Source: Hymenobacter canadensis (GTDB lineage Bacteria > Bacteroidota > Bacteroidia > Cytophagales > Hymenobacteraceae). Taken from it: a stretch of DNA of 64,000 nucleotides. Location of the stretch: positions 1,426,001 through 1,490,000 of the forward strand of contig NZ_CP114767.1 in the NCBI RefSeq assembly GCF_027359925.1, read 5' to 3'. The notes under the pieces are model-generated. The model was not told where the DNA came from and did not search any database. It saw nothing but the letters and a program-made list of their open reading frames with translations. The first letter of the stretch is position 1, and every line of letters begins with the position of its first letter. Made by a program: the position numbers and the translations under genes. Shown here piece by piece: positions 53,847-62,301 of this stretch.

Positions 53847-55418
53847 ATGCCCGAAAGCCCCACCTCCTCGCCCACCCTGCGCCCCGCCGCCGACTGGCAG
53901 CGGCTGCTACGCGTGGCCCTGCTGGGCACCCGCCAAAGCCCCGACGAGCTGCCCGCCGTACCCGGCTTCGCCCTGCCCGACCCCACGCCCGAACACCGCG
54001 AAAAGCACGCCCTGCTGACGGCCGGCGTGCTAAGCACTATTCGTAAGGCAGGCTACCAACCCATCGTGGCCGCCGCTTCGTTGGCCGCCGTAGCGCCCCC
54101 CGAAACGCAGGCAGACCTGGGCCCAAACGGCACTCAGCTGCTGCAACAGCTGCTTGAAGGCCAGTATCCGGAGTTACTGCCGGAGTTCCTGTCGGCGCTG
54201 GCCGATAACCAGCGGCGGGCGCCGCATCAGCTGCTGGTGCTACTGCTGGAGCATGCCCGCTCCCGGCCGGCCCTGCACCGGGCCGCCGCGGCCGTACTCG
54301 GGCAGCGCGGGGCCTGGCTGGCGGCCCAGAACCCGGCGTGGCAGGCGCTACTGGCGGCCTCGGAGCAGGCGACGGAGGAAACGGCCTGGGAAACCGGCAC
54401 CATCGGGCAGCGGGCCTTGTACCTGGAAGCGCTGCGCCGCCGCGAGCCGGCCCACGCCCGCGAGCTGCTGGCGGCAGTACTACCCCAGGAGCCAGCCCGG
54501 CACCAGGCCCAGCTGCTGGCAACGCTTCAGTCGCAGCTTTCCTCGGATGATACGCCGCTGCTGGAACAGTACCTCACCGCCAAAAGCAAGGAAGTACGCC
54601 AGACCGTAATGCCCCTGCTGGTGCGCCTGCCCGACGCCCCGCTTGTGGAGCAGCTCTGGCAGCGGGCCGAGCCGCTGGTGCGCCTCAAAACCGGCCTGCT
54701 CAGCAAAAAGCTGTTGGTAGAGCTGCCCGCCACCGACTGGGATAAAACCTGGCTACTCGATGGAATTGAGCAGAAGGACGGCCGTTTTCAGGGCGAAAAA
54801 GCGGCCGTGCTCGGGCAGCTTCTGTCCCTGATTCCGCCCCGGCGCTGGGCCGACCACTGGCACCTCACGCCTGCCAAAATCCTTGACCGGGCCGCCGATA
54901 CTGAATGGGCCGCGCTGCTGCTCACGGCCTGGGCCGAAGCCGCCGTGCTGCACCAGGACGCCACCTGGGCCGAGGCCTTGCTGGAATGGTTTTACGAGCA
55001 GCCGCGCAAGCAGCTCTCCACGTTGCCCACCGCTGGTCTGGCCCAGCTTCTGCCGCCGGGCCGCCTCACCAGCGTGGTACTGCCCCTGCTCAACGCCACG
55101 CCGCACCTGCACCCGGAGGTACGCTGGCTGCCATTGCTGCAGCTGGTGCCCGCGCCCTGGCCGGAGCACCTGACGCACCGGGTGGTGGAGGTGTTGCGCG
55201 ATACCCTCAGCAAGCCCGCCGAGCTGTACCGCATTCAGTACGCGGCCGGGCAGCTGCTGGAGTACATGGCCCGCGTGGTGCCCGCCGCCCAGTACCGCCT
55301 CTGCGCCGAGCCCCTGCAGCCCCTGCTCCAAGATGTACCCTACCTGCACAACAGCGTCGTGCGCCTGCTCAACACCCTGCACTTCCGCCAGCAGCTCGCC
55401 GAGGTACTGCTCGAATGA
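53847..55418 (+). CDS. DUF5691 protein
   Basis: 523 residues, almost wholly helical and rich in Leu, Ala and Gln, as in HEAT-like repeat scaffolds. Recognisable starts: WQRLLRVALLGTRQSPDELP and EKHALLTAGVLSTIRKAGYQ. It is found between SWIM and MoxR genes in related clusters. Probably a protein-binding scaffold. ATG at 53847, nearly overlapping the SWIM stop. Confidence 0.78.
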   Translation: MPESPTSSPTLRPAADWQRLLRVALLGTRQSPDELPAVPGFALPDPTPEHREKHALLTAGVLSTIRKAGYQPIVAAASLAAVAPPETQADLGPNGTQLLQQLLEGQYPELLPEFLSALADNQRRAPHQLLVLLLEHARSRPALHRAAAAVLGQRGAWLAAQNPAWQALLAASEQATEETAWETGTIGQRALYLEALRRREPAHARELLAAVLPQEPARHQAQLLATLQSQLSSDDTPLLEQYLTAKSKEVRQTVMPLLVRLPDAPLVEQLWQRAEPLVRLKTGLLSKKLLVELPATDWDKTWLLDGIEQKDGRFQGEKAAVLGQLLSLIPPRRWADHWHLTPAKILDRAADTEWAALLLTAWAEAAVLHQDATWAEALLEWFYEQPRKQLSTLPTAGLAQLLPPGRLTSVVLPLLNATPHLHPEVRWLPLLQLVPAPWPEHLTHRVVEVLRDTLSKPAELYRIQYAAGQLLEYMARVVPAAQYRLCAEPLQPLLQDVPYLHNSVVRLLNTLHFRQQLAEVLLE

Positions 55419-55419
55419 A

Positions 55420-55572
55420 CGATGTAGAGACGCAATATTTTGCGTCTCCCGCCAGAACGACCGGAACTACCACACAGAACAAGGCCCTTCGCGTCTGCCG
55501 CCAGAACGAGCGGAACCGCACAGGTAAAACAACCTCAGCAACGACGAGACGCGAAGGGTCGCGTCTCTACAC
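55420..55572. repeat. GTAGAGACGCAA-type palindromic repeat, copy 1
   Basis: Two inverted halves (GTAGAGACGCAATATTTTGC at left, its partner ending GCGTCTCTAC at right), each also a small palindrome. It fills the gap between DUF5691 and MoxR genes and opens a false upstream extension of the MoxR frame. Internal CGCCAGAACGA repeats also occur. Confidence 0.85.
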
Positions 55573-55583
55573 CCATCAAATCT

Positions 55584-56684
55584 ATGTCTACCACGCCCGA
55601 AACCGCCGTCCTGCGCCCGCACGCCGAGGATGTGTACGCCGAAGAGCTGGCCGCTCTGCGCGCCGCCGACCACGACCGGCCCAAGCCCCCGAACTGGCAC
55701 CTCTCGCCCTGGGCCACCGTCACGTATTTGCTGGGCGGCAAGCTGGATAACGGCTTCGAAATCGAGCCCAAGTACATCGGGCAGCGGCGGCTGATGGAAA
55801 TTGCCGTGGCCACCCTGGCTACCGACCGCGCCCTGCTGCTGCTGGGCGTGCCGGGCACGGCCAAAAGCTGGGTGTCGGAGCACCTGACTGCGGCCATCAG
55901 CGGCCGGTCGGATTTGCTGGTTCAGGGCACGGCGGGCACTTCCGAGGACGCCATTCGTTACTCCTGGAACTACGCGCGCCTCATTGCCGAAGGGCCTTCT
56001 CTGGGCGCGCTGGTGCCCTCGCCCCTGTTCAAGGGCATGCAGGAAGGCCGCCTGGTGCGCCTCGAGGAGCTCACCCGCATCCCCTCCGACGTGCAGGACA
56101 CGCTCATCACCATGCTCTCCGAAAAAGTGCTGCCCATCCCGGAGCTATCCACCGAGGTGCAGGCCGTGAGCGGCTTCAACGTCATTGCCACCGCCAACGA
56201 CCGGGACAAGGGCGTGAACGAGCTCAGCAGCGCGTTGCGCCGCCGCTTCAACACGGTGGTACTGCCCCTGCCGACCTCCGCAGAGGAGGAAGTGCGCATT
56301 GTGCAGACGCGGGTGGAAAAGCAGGGCAAGGCGCTGCAGCTGCCCGTGGAGGCCCCGGCCCTGGAGCAGATCAGCCGCCTCGTGACCATCTTCCGGGAGC
56401 TGCGCTCGGGCGTGACGGAGAACGGCAAAACCAAGCTCAAAAGCCCCAGCGGCACGCTCAGCACCGGCGAGGCCATTTCGGTGATGAACAGCGGCCTGGC
56501 CCTGGCCGCCTACTTCGGCGACGGCACCCTGCGCGCCCACGACCTGGCCGCCGGCCTCACCGGCGCCGTGCTCAAAGACCCCGTGCAGGACCGCACCGTC
56601 TGGCTCGAATACCTCGAAACCGTGGTAAAAGAACGGGACGGCTGGAAAGATTTGTACCGGGCGTGCCGGGAGGTGGTGGAGTAG
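55584..56684 (+). CDS. MoxR-family AAA+ ATPase (YehL-like)
   Basis: 366 residues from the ATG at 55584 (MSTTPETAVLRPHAEDVYAE). Walker A LLLGVPGTAKSW, Walker B in VRLEELTRIPSDVQDTLITM, sensor 1 FNVIATANDRDKG, Arg finger SSALRRRF. Such ATPases act as chaperones, often together with VWA proteins, here the 60701 gene. The open frame upstream is repeat-derived and not counted. Confidence 0.9.
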   Translation: MSTTPETAVLRPHAEDVYAEELAALRAADHDRPKPPNWHLSPWATVTYLLGGKLDNGFEIEPKYIGQRRLMEIAVATLATDRALLLLGVPGTAKSWVSEHLTAAISGRSDLLVQGTAGTSEDAIRYSWNYARLIAEGPSLGALVPSPLFKGMQEGRLVRLEELTRIPSDVQDTLITMLSEKVLPIPELSTEVQAVSGFNVIATANDRDKGVNELSSALRRRFNTVVLPLPTSAEEEVRIVQTRVEKQGKALQLPVEAPALEQISRLVTIFRELRSGVTENGKTKLKSPSGTLSTGEAISVMNSGLALAAYFGDGTLRAHDLAAGLTGAVLKDPVQDRTVWLEYLETVVKERDGWKDLYRACREVVE

Positions 56685-56750
56685 TGTATGGAATCCTAGC
56701 CAGTCCTGCATCTGGTAACCAGAGCTGTACTATCAGCGCATCGAAAGCCT

Positions 56751-57827
56751 ATGAATACCAGAATCATCAAACAGTTATTCTTCCTTCTTGCCGTCATACT
56801 GCCGCTAAGGTCCAACGCTTCTACTGAGTGGCGACAACCTCTTTTAGGTAGCGCTGCGGATATAGTTGTAGTGAAGAACCACATCTGGGTGCTTGATAAT
56901 GGCGGGCAGATAACAGTGTATACTACTGGTGGGGCAAAAGTGCAGATGGCTTCCCTTCGTGGCATTCAGGCACAGCTTATTGCCAAAGCAGGAGATGATA
57001 TAGTAGCTCAGACAGACCAGCAACTGCAGCAGTGGAGCAGCAAAGATTCCACTTGGCGTGTCATTGGAAAGCTGTCTGTCAATGCGTTTGCACTGGCAGT
57101 CACAAGCCGGAACCATATTTTCGCCATCACTGAAAAGGGCGTCCTGGATGTCGCCACGGGCAAAAGCTATTTGCCTGATTCATCACCCAATAATCAGCTC
57201 AGGGAGTTGAAGAAGCTAGACAAACCCGCCGCTTGCTTTCTGGATAAAGACGACACCATCTGGCTGGGATTCGGATATGGTGAATGGGGCGGAAATATCT
57301 TCGCTTACGACACGCAGCACAAGAAATTCACCAACCTGGCTTTTAATTCATTCGCAATTAACCTGCACCCTATCAAATCCTTCTTTCAACTCCCCTCCAG
57401 TGTGGGCACTTCTTCTGGTTTGCAGCACATGTCCAACTCCGGTGCCGTGGCCGAGTTCAGAAACCAGAGCGCCCAGGTGCTGTATAATTCCCGGAATGAT
57501 CGGGACACCAGCACAACCAGACAACCTGCTTTCAGGACTACTACGCCATATGTCGGGCCAGCGACTTACGATACCGCTACCAACACTATCTATGTGTATT
57601 CCAACCTAGGGGTTTATAAAGGTTCGTACGGCACCAACCTTTCCCGATTTACATCATGGACACAGGTATTTCAACCCAAACTGCACTGGCGCAATGGCCA
57701 GCCTGATGCAGTTGGCTCACCGATGAATGTATTGAAGATGCTTTCCTTGGGCAACGGGAAACTGGTGCTGCTGACTCAAAACGACGGAGTGGGCATCTGG
57801 GACGGACAGGCATTCAAACTACTCTAA
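56751..57827 (+). CDS. secreted propeller-like protein inserted in the yeh-like cluster
   Basis: 358 residues with a signal peptide (MNTRIIKQLFFLLAVILPLR). Repeating short blades such as HIWVLDNGGQITVYTTGGAK and TIWLGFGYGEWGGNIFAYDT suggest a beta-propeller like those of regulator ligand-binding domains. It is visibly less GC-rich than its neighbours and is unrelated to the cluster's function, so it looks like a recent insertion between MoxR and DUF5682. Ends 4 bp before the DUF5682 ATG. Confidence 0.65.
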   Translation: MNTRIIKQLFFLLAVILPLRSNASTEWRQPLLGSAADIVVVKNHIWVLDNGGQITVYTTGGAKVQMASLRGIQAQLIAKAGDDIVAQTDQQLQQWSSKDSTWRVIGKLSVNAFALAVTSRNHIFAITEKGVLDVATGKSYLPDSSPNNQLRELKKLDKPAACFLDKDDTIWLGFGYGEWGGNIFAYDTQHKKFTNLAFNSFAINLHPIKSFFQLPSSVGTSSGLQHMSNSGAVAEFRNQSAQVLYNSRNDRDTSTTRQPAFRTTTPYVGPATYDTATNTIYVYSNLGVYKGSYGTNLSRFTSWTQVFQPKLHWRNGQPDAVGSPMNVLKMLSLGNGKLVLLTQNDGVGIWDGQAFKLL

Positions 57828-57831
57828 CCCA

Positions 57832-60177
57832 ATGCCCACCGACCTTCGCCTTTTTGGTATCCGACACCACGGGCCCGGCAGCGCCGCCAGCCTCGTGCAC
57901 GCCCTCGACGCCTATCAGCCCGATGTGGTGCTGCTGGAGTGCCCCGCCGATGCGGAGGCCGCGCTGGCCGCCGCCCTGCACCCGGAGATGGTGCCGCCAG
58001 TGGCCCTGCTCGTGTATAACCCCAAGCAGCACCAGCAGGCCTCATTTCTGCCCTTCGCCGAGTTTTCGCCTGAGTGGCAGGCCATCCACTGGTGCCACCG
58101 CCACGGCGCCCACCTGCGCTGCTTCGACCTGCCCATGGCCCTGCGCTTCGGGATGCCGGATGAAGTGCCTGACGTTGCACCTCTCCACCTGGCCCCCTCG
58201 GAACCAGCTCTGGAAGCTGAATTTAACTCAACCACGGAAGCGCCAGAACAGGATGTAGAGCTAGAATTAGAAGCTAGTTCCCCCTCTCTACCGGAGAGGG
58301 GGTTAGGGGGTGAGGCACCGGATCGGGACTCAGCGGGTGAGGTCCCCCGGGACCCCATCTCCTACCTGGCCGAGCTCGACGGGTACGCCGACGGGGAGCG
58401 GTGGTGGGAGCTACGCCTGGAGCAGGCTCCCGGCCACGCCGACACGTTTGCCGTGGTGCTGGACCTAATGACGGCCCTGCGCGAGGAGCTGAACCTGCCC
58501 GAAACCGAGGAAACCCTGCTGCGCGAGGCCTTCATGCGCGAAACCATGCGCGCCACCCTGCGCCAGGGCTACCAGCGCGTGGCGGTGGTGTGCGGGGCCT
58601 GGCACGCCCCGGTGCTGCGGCCCGAGCTGCTCAAAAAAGAAGACAAAGCCCGCCTCAAGGGCCTCAAGAAAGTAGCCACCGCCGCCACCTGGATTCCGTG
58701 GACGTTTGAGCGCCTGTCCACCGCCTCGGGCTACGGGGCGGGCGTGGGGTCGCCGGCCTGGTACGAGCTGCTGTTTACCACGCCCCGCGCCGAGGTGGTC
58801 ACGCACTGGATGGTGCGCGCCGCCCGCCTGCTCCGCTCCCGCGACCTGGACGCCTCCGCCGCCCACGCCATTGAGGGCGTGCGCCTGGCCCACACGCTGG
58901 CCGCCGTGCGCGGCCGCGAGCTGCCGGGCATCGAGGAGCTGCAGGAAGCCGCCGTGGCCATCCTGGGCGGGGGCTACCCCGAAACCCTGGAGCTGGTGCA
59001 GCGCGAGCTGGTGGTGGGCGAGCGGCTGGGCGCGGTGCCGCCCGAGCAGCCCGCCACGCCGTTGCAGCAGGACGTGCAGCTGCAACAGAAAGCCACCCGC
59101 CTCAAGCCCGAAGCCACCGCCCGCACCCTCGACCTGGATTTGCGCAAGGAGCTGGACCTGAGCCGCAGCCACCTGCTGCACCGCCTGCGCCTGCTCGATA
59201 TCCGCTGGGGCCAGCCGCGCCGGGCCCACGGCAAGGCCGGCACCTTCCACGAGCTGTGGGAGCTGCAGTGGCAGCCCGAGTACGCCCTCAACGTGCTGGA
59301 TGCGGGCCGCCTGGGCAACACCGTGCTGGCCGCCGCCGCCGCCAAAGCTGCTGCCCGCGCCGCCGAAGCCCCCGACCTGGAAGCCGTGAGCCAGCTGCTG
59401 GAAGAAGCCTTGCAGGCCGACCTCGGCCCGGCCATCGGGGCGCTGGTGGCCCGGCTCGAAACCCTCTCGGCCGGCACCCGCGACGTAACCCACCTACTGG
59501 CGGCCCTGCCCCCGCTGGTGAACGTGCTGCGCTACGGCAACGTGCGCCGCACCGAAACCGTCCAGGTAGCCACCGTAGTGCACCACCTGATACCGCGCCT
59601 ATGCATCGGCCTGCCCCAAGCCTGCACCGGCCTCGACTACGACGCGGCCCGCCAGCTGCTACCCCGCCTCGAGGGCAGCCACCAGGCCATCCGGCTGCTG
59701 CAGGACGACGCTCAGGAAGCCGACTGGTACGCGGCCCTGGCCGTGGTGCTGCGCAATCCGGCTTCGTCGGGCCTGCTGGCCGGGGCGGCGGGGCGGCTGT
59801 TGTTCGATGCCCACCAGCTGGCTCCCGATGCCGCCGCCACGGCCCTTGGCCTGGCTTTGGCGCCCGCCCAGCCCACCAGCTACGCCACCGCCTGGATCGA
59901 GGGTTTTCTCAGCGGCAGCGGGCTGCTGCTGCTCCACCACCGCCCCCTCTTCGACCTGCTCAACAACTGGCTTGGGGAGCTGCCCGAAGACACTTTTCGG
60001 GAAATCGTGCCTCTGCTGCGCCGCGCCTTCACCGATTTCAGCCTGCCCGAACGCCGCCAGCTCCTCGACCTCTCCCGCCAGGACCACCAGCCGGTTGCCG
60101 TTGCCGGCGAAGACGACTTCGACCTGGAACGCGGCCTGCAGGTGCTGCCGGGGCTGCGGGCGTTGCTGGGCTGTTGA
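57832..60177 (+). CDS. DUF5682 protein (YehM-like)
   Basis: 781 residues. N-terminal TDLRLFGIRHHGPGSAASLV and LDAYQPDVVLLECPADAEAA are typical, followed by YCGAWHAPVL-like and FERLSTASGYGAGVGSPAWY. Helical C-terminal half. Residues about 146-163 (SSPSLPERGLGGEAPD) come from an inserted palindromic repeat in frame, between otherwise conserved parts. Partner of the MoxR and VWA genes in yeh-type clusters. ATG at 57832. Confidence 0.8.
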   Translation: MPTDLRLFGIRHHGPGSAASLVHALDAYQPDVVLLECPADAEAALAAALHPEMVPPVALLVYNPKQHQQASFLPFAEFSPEWQAIHWCHRHGAHLRCFDLPMALRFGMPDEVPDVAPLHLAPSEPALEAEFNSTTEAPEQDVELELEASSPSLPERGLGGEAPDRDSAGEVPRDPISYLAELDGYADGERWWELRLEQAPGHADTFAVVLDLMTALREELNLPETEETLLREAFMRETMRATLRQGYQRVAVVCGAWHAPVLRPELLKKEDKARLKGLKKVATAATWIPWTFERLSTASGYGAGVGSPAWYELLFTTPRAEVVTHWMVRAARLLRSRDLDASAAHAIEGVRLAHTLAAVRGRELPGIEELQEAAVAILGGGYPETLELVQRELVVGERLGAVPPEQPATPLQQDVQLQQKATRLKPEATARTLDLDLRKELDLSRSHLLHRLRLLDIRWGQPRRAHGKAGTFHELWELQWQPEYALNVLDAGRLGNTVLAAAAAKAAARAAEAPDLEAVSQLLEEALQADLGPAIGALVARLETLSAGTRDVTHLLAALPPLVNVLRYGNVRRTETVQVATVVHHLIPRLCIGLPQACTGLDYDAARQLLPRLEGSHQAIRLLQDDAQEADWYAALAVVLRNPASSGLLAGAAGRLLFDAHQLAPDAAATALGLALAPAQPTSYATAWIEGFLSGSGLLLLHHRPLFDLLNNWLGELPEDTFREIVPLLRRAFTDFSLPERRQLLDLSRQDHQPVAVAGEDDFDLERGLQVLPGLRALLGC
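58271..58316. repeat. palindromic repeat inserted in the DUF5682 coding sequence
   Basis: AAGCTAGTT then CCCCTCTCTACCGGAGAGGG and TTAGGGGGTGAGGC: nearly the same as 3657-3703 before dprA. It is open in the DUF5682 frame and adds a low-complexity peptide. Confidence 0.82.
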
Positions 60178-60189
60178 AATATTGCAGCA

Positions 60190-60297
60190 CGATGTAGAGA
60201 CGCAATATTTTGCGTCTCGTCGTTGACCGGCATCGTCAGAAGATTGACGTAACAACGTCAGCAACGACGAGACGCAAGATGTTGCGTCTCTACACCG
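60190..60297. repeat. GTAGAGACGCAA-type palindromic repeat, copy 2
   Basis: Two inverted halves, GATGTAGAGACGCAATATTT at left and its partner ending TGCGTCTCTACA at right. It sits between DUF5682 and the next gene. Confidence 0.85.
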
Positions 60298-60329
60298 TTC
60301 CAATTATCAGCCGTCGTACCTTGCCCGCT

Positions 60330-60689
60330 ATGCCTACCACCTACCCTTTCCTGGTTGCCGATTTGGCAGAGAAGGCCGAGCCCGGCCGCCAGGAGCGCAT
60401 TCTAGTCAATCTTTCCAGCATGGATGACTACTACAACGTGTTTGAGAAGTACGGCTTCAGCGGCAGCGGTGCCAGCTGGGCCGAGCACATCGAAACCATT
60501 CTGGAGGAGCACGCCCCGGCCCTGCTCGACCACGTGGAGCTGGCCGGCCAGGGCGAAATCTTCCTGGCCTTCACCGACGGCCCCGCCGCCACCGAGCAGT
60601 TCCTGGCCCTGATCCAACCCATTTTCGGCGACCTAGGCAGCCTCAGCAAATACCTCGCCCAGGCCGACCCCGGCGACTTTTTTGAGTAA
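60330..60689 (+). CDS. small acidic protein of the cluster (Imm51-like?)
   Basis: 119 residues from the ATG at 60330 (MPTTYPFLVADLAEKAEPGR); the frame upstream is repeat DNA. YYNVFEKYGFSGSGASWAEH and ILEEHAPALLDHVELAGQGE resemble the Imm51 immunity-protein layout, as far as I can judge from memory. Located 11 bp before the VWA gene, so co-translated. Role in the cluster unknown. Confidence 0.5.
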   Translation: MPTTYPFLVADLAEKAEPGRQERILVNLSSMDDYYNVFEKYGFSGSGASWAEHIETILEEHAPALLDHVELAGQGEIFLAFTDGPAATEQFLALIQPIFGDLGSLSKYLAQADPGDFFE

Positions 60690-60700
60690 TCACCTGCTCT

Positions 60701-61813
60701 ATGAAACCTGCTACTGACACCGCCACCCGCTGGAAGCTCGTGCTGGGCTCCGAGGCCGATGCCCAGAACCAGATTGCCTTCGATACCGACTACCGGGGCA
60801 TGGACGACGTGCTGACCTCGCTCTATGATCAGTCGGAGCGCAAGGCCGGGCTGGGCGGATCCGCGCCGCGCGTGAGCCGCTGGCTGGGCGACATCCGCAC
60901 CTACTTCCCCACCGACGTGGTGGCCGTGATGCAGCGCGACGCCATGGACCGCCTGGGGCTGCACCAGCTGCTGCTGGAGCCCGAAATCCTGCGCACGGTG
61001 CAGGCCGATGTGCAGCTGGTGGGCATGCTCATGTCGCTGAGCCGGGTGATGCCCCAGAAGGTGAAGCACACCGCCCGCGAGGTGGTGGGCCGGGTGGTGA
61101 AGGAGCTGGAGCAGAAGCTCTCGAACCCGCTGCGACAGGCGGTGCAGGGCGCGTTGAGCCGGGCCGTGCGCAACCCCCGCCCCCGCTACCGCGAAATTAA
61201 CTGGGCGGCTACCATCCGGGCTAACCTCAAGCACTACCAGCCCGAGCAGCGCACCATCATTCCGGAGCGGCTGGTGGGGTTCGGGCGGCGCGGGCAGGCC
61301 CTCAAGGAAGTTGTGCTGTGCGTGGACCAGAGCGGCTCCATGGCCTCCTCGGTGGTGTACGCGGGAGTATTCGGGGCGGTGCTGGCCTCCATCAAGGCCG
61401 TGAAAACGCACATGGTGGTGTTTGATACCAGTGTGGTGAACCTCTCGGAAAACCTGCAGGACCCGGTGGATTTGCTGTTCGGGGTGCAGCTGGGCGGCGG
61501 CACCGACATCAACCTGGCCCTGGGCTACTGCCAGCAACTCATCACCCGCCCCACTGATACCATTCTGGTGCTCATCAGCGACCTGTACGAGGGCGGCAAC
61601 GAGCAGCAGATGCTCAAAAAAGCCGCCGCCCTGCGCGCCGCGGGTGTCACGGTAGTAGCCCTGCTGGCCCTTTCCGACGACGGCGCCCCCAGCTTCGACC
61701 GGCGCGTGGCCGAACAGCTGGCCGCCCTCGACATTCCCTCCTTCGCCTGCACCCCGCACCAGTTTCCGGGCCTGATGGCGGCGGCTATTCAGGGCCAGAA
61801 GCTGCAGGTGTAG
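60701..61813 (+). CDS. VWA-domain protein (YehP-like)
   Basis: 370 residues. Helical N-terminal half, then a von Willebrand A domain with a full MIDAS: VDQSGSMASSVVYAGVFG, the Thr in LGGGTDINLALGYC, and the Asp in ILVLISDLYEGGNEQ. Binds a divalent ion and a target protein, working with the MoxR ATPase. Last gene of the cluster. ATG at 60701. Confidence 0.88.
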   Translation: MKPATDTATRWKLVLGSEADAQNQIAFDTDYRGMDDVLTSLYDQSERKAGLGGSAPRVSRWLGDIRTYFPTDVVAVMQRDAMDRLGLHQLLLEPEILRTVQADVQLVGMLMSLSRVMPQKVKHTAREVVGRVVKELEQKLSNPLRQAVQGALSRAVRNPRPRYREINWAATIRANLKHYQPEQRTIIPERLVGFGRRGQALKEVVLCVDQSGSMASSVVYAGVFGAVLASIKAVKTHMVVFDTSVVNLSENLQDPVDLLFGVQLGGGTDINLALGYCQQLITRPTDTILVLISDLYEGGNEQQMLKKAAALRAAGVTVVALLALSDDGAPSFDRRVAEQLAALDIPSFACTPHQFPGLMAAAIQGQKLQV

Positions 61814-61949
61814 GCCGCACCGGGCGCGGGCGCCTGTTGCGGTGGCATGTGACAAGGCCGAACACCAGCCAGCCCATGCAACGCCGTACAACCGGGCTGG
61901 CTCCTCTTCGCACCTGCAGCTTGCCGCCCTACCGGCCGTTGCCGCACCG

Positions 61950-62129
61950 CCCGACTGCCCCAACGCCACCCGCATCCTCGGCAGCCCGGACGACGTGAAA
62001 CTGAAGTCATCGATGACGCTTTTTGCCGCGCTAGACGGCGCTAACCCGATTTTTCAGCAAGTGCTGGAAACATTTTTCGGCGGCGCGCCGGACGACAAAA
62101 CGCTGCTGATTCTGCGGCGGCATCCGTAG
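61950..62129 (+). pseudogene. DUF1810 gene remnant, 3' end
   Basis: The frame contains RILGSPDDVKLKSSMTLFAA and FQQVLETFFGGAPDDKTLL, close to the C-terminal half of DUF1810 proteins, which are about 140 residues long. The N-terminal half is missing upstream, where no conserved part is seen. Likely a decayed gene. Between here and 62302 only a repeat is found. Confidence 0.55.
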
Positions 62130-62156
62130 CAGCTGGCCGTTTCAGACGTTAAGTTA

Positions 62157-62268
62157 GAACGGTGTAGAGACGCAACATTTTGCGTCTCGTCGTTGCTGAT
62201 GTTGTTTAAGTGGCGCGGGCCCAATCGTTCAACGACGAGACGCAAAATATTGCGTCTCTACATCGTTC
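62157..62268. repeat. GTAGAGACGCAA-type palindromic repeat, copy 3
   Basis: GAACGGTGTAGAGACGCAAC at left and its inverted partner ending CTACATCGTTC at right, with a short middle part. The longest and best-matched of the three copies. Confidence 0.87.
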
Positions 62269-62301
62269 TGGCATTCCAGCGCAATGCAACACACTTCCGA
62301 C

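Noticed and set aside
55440..55583. Upstream extension of the MoxR ATPase
   Set aside because: The added residues are encoded by palindromic repeat DNA; family likeness begins after the ATG at 55584.
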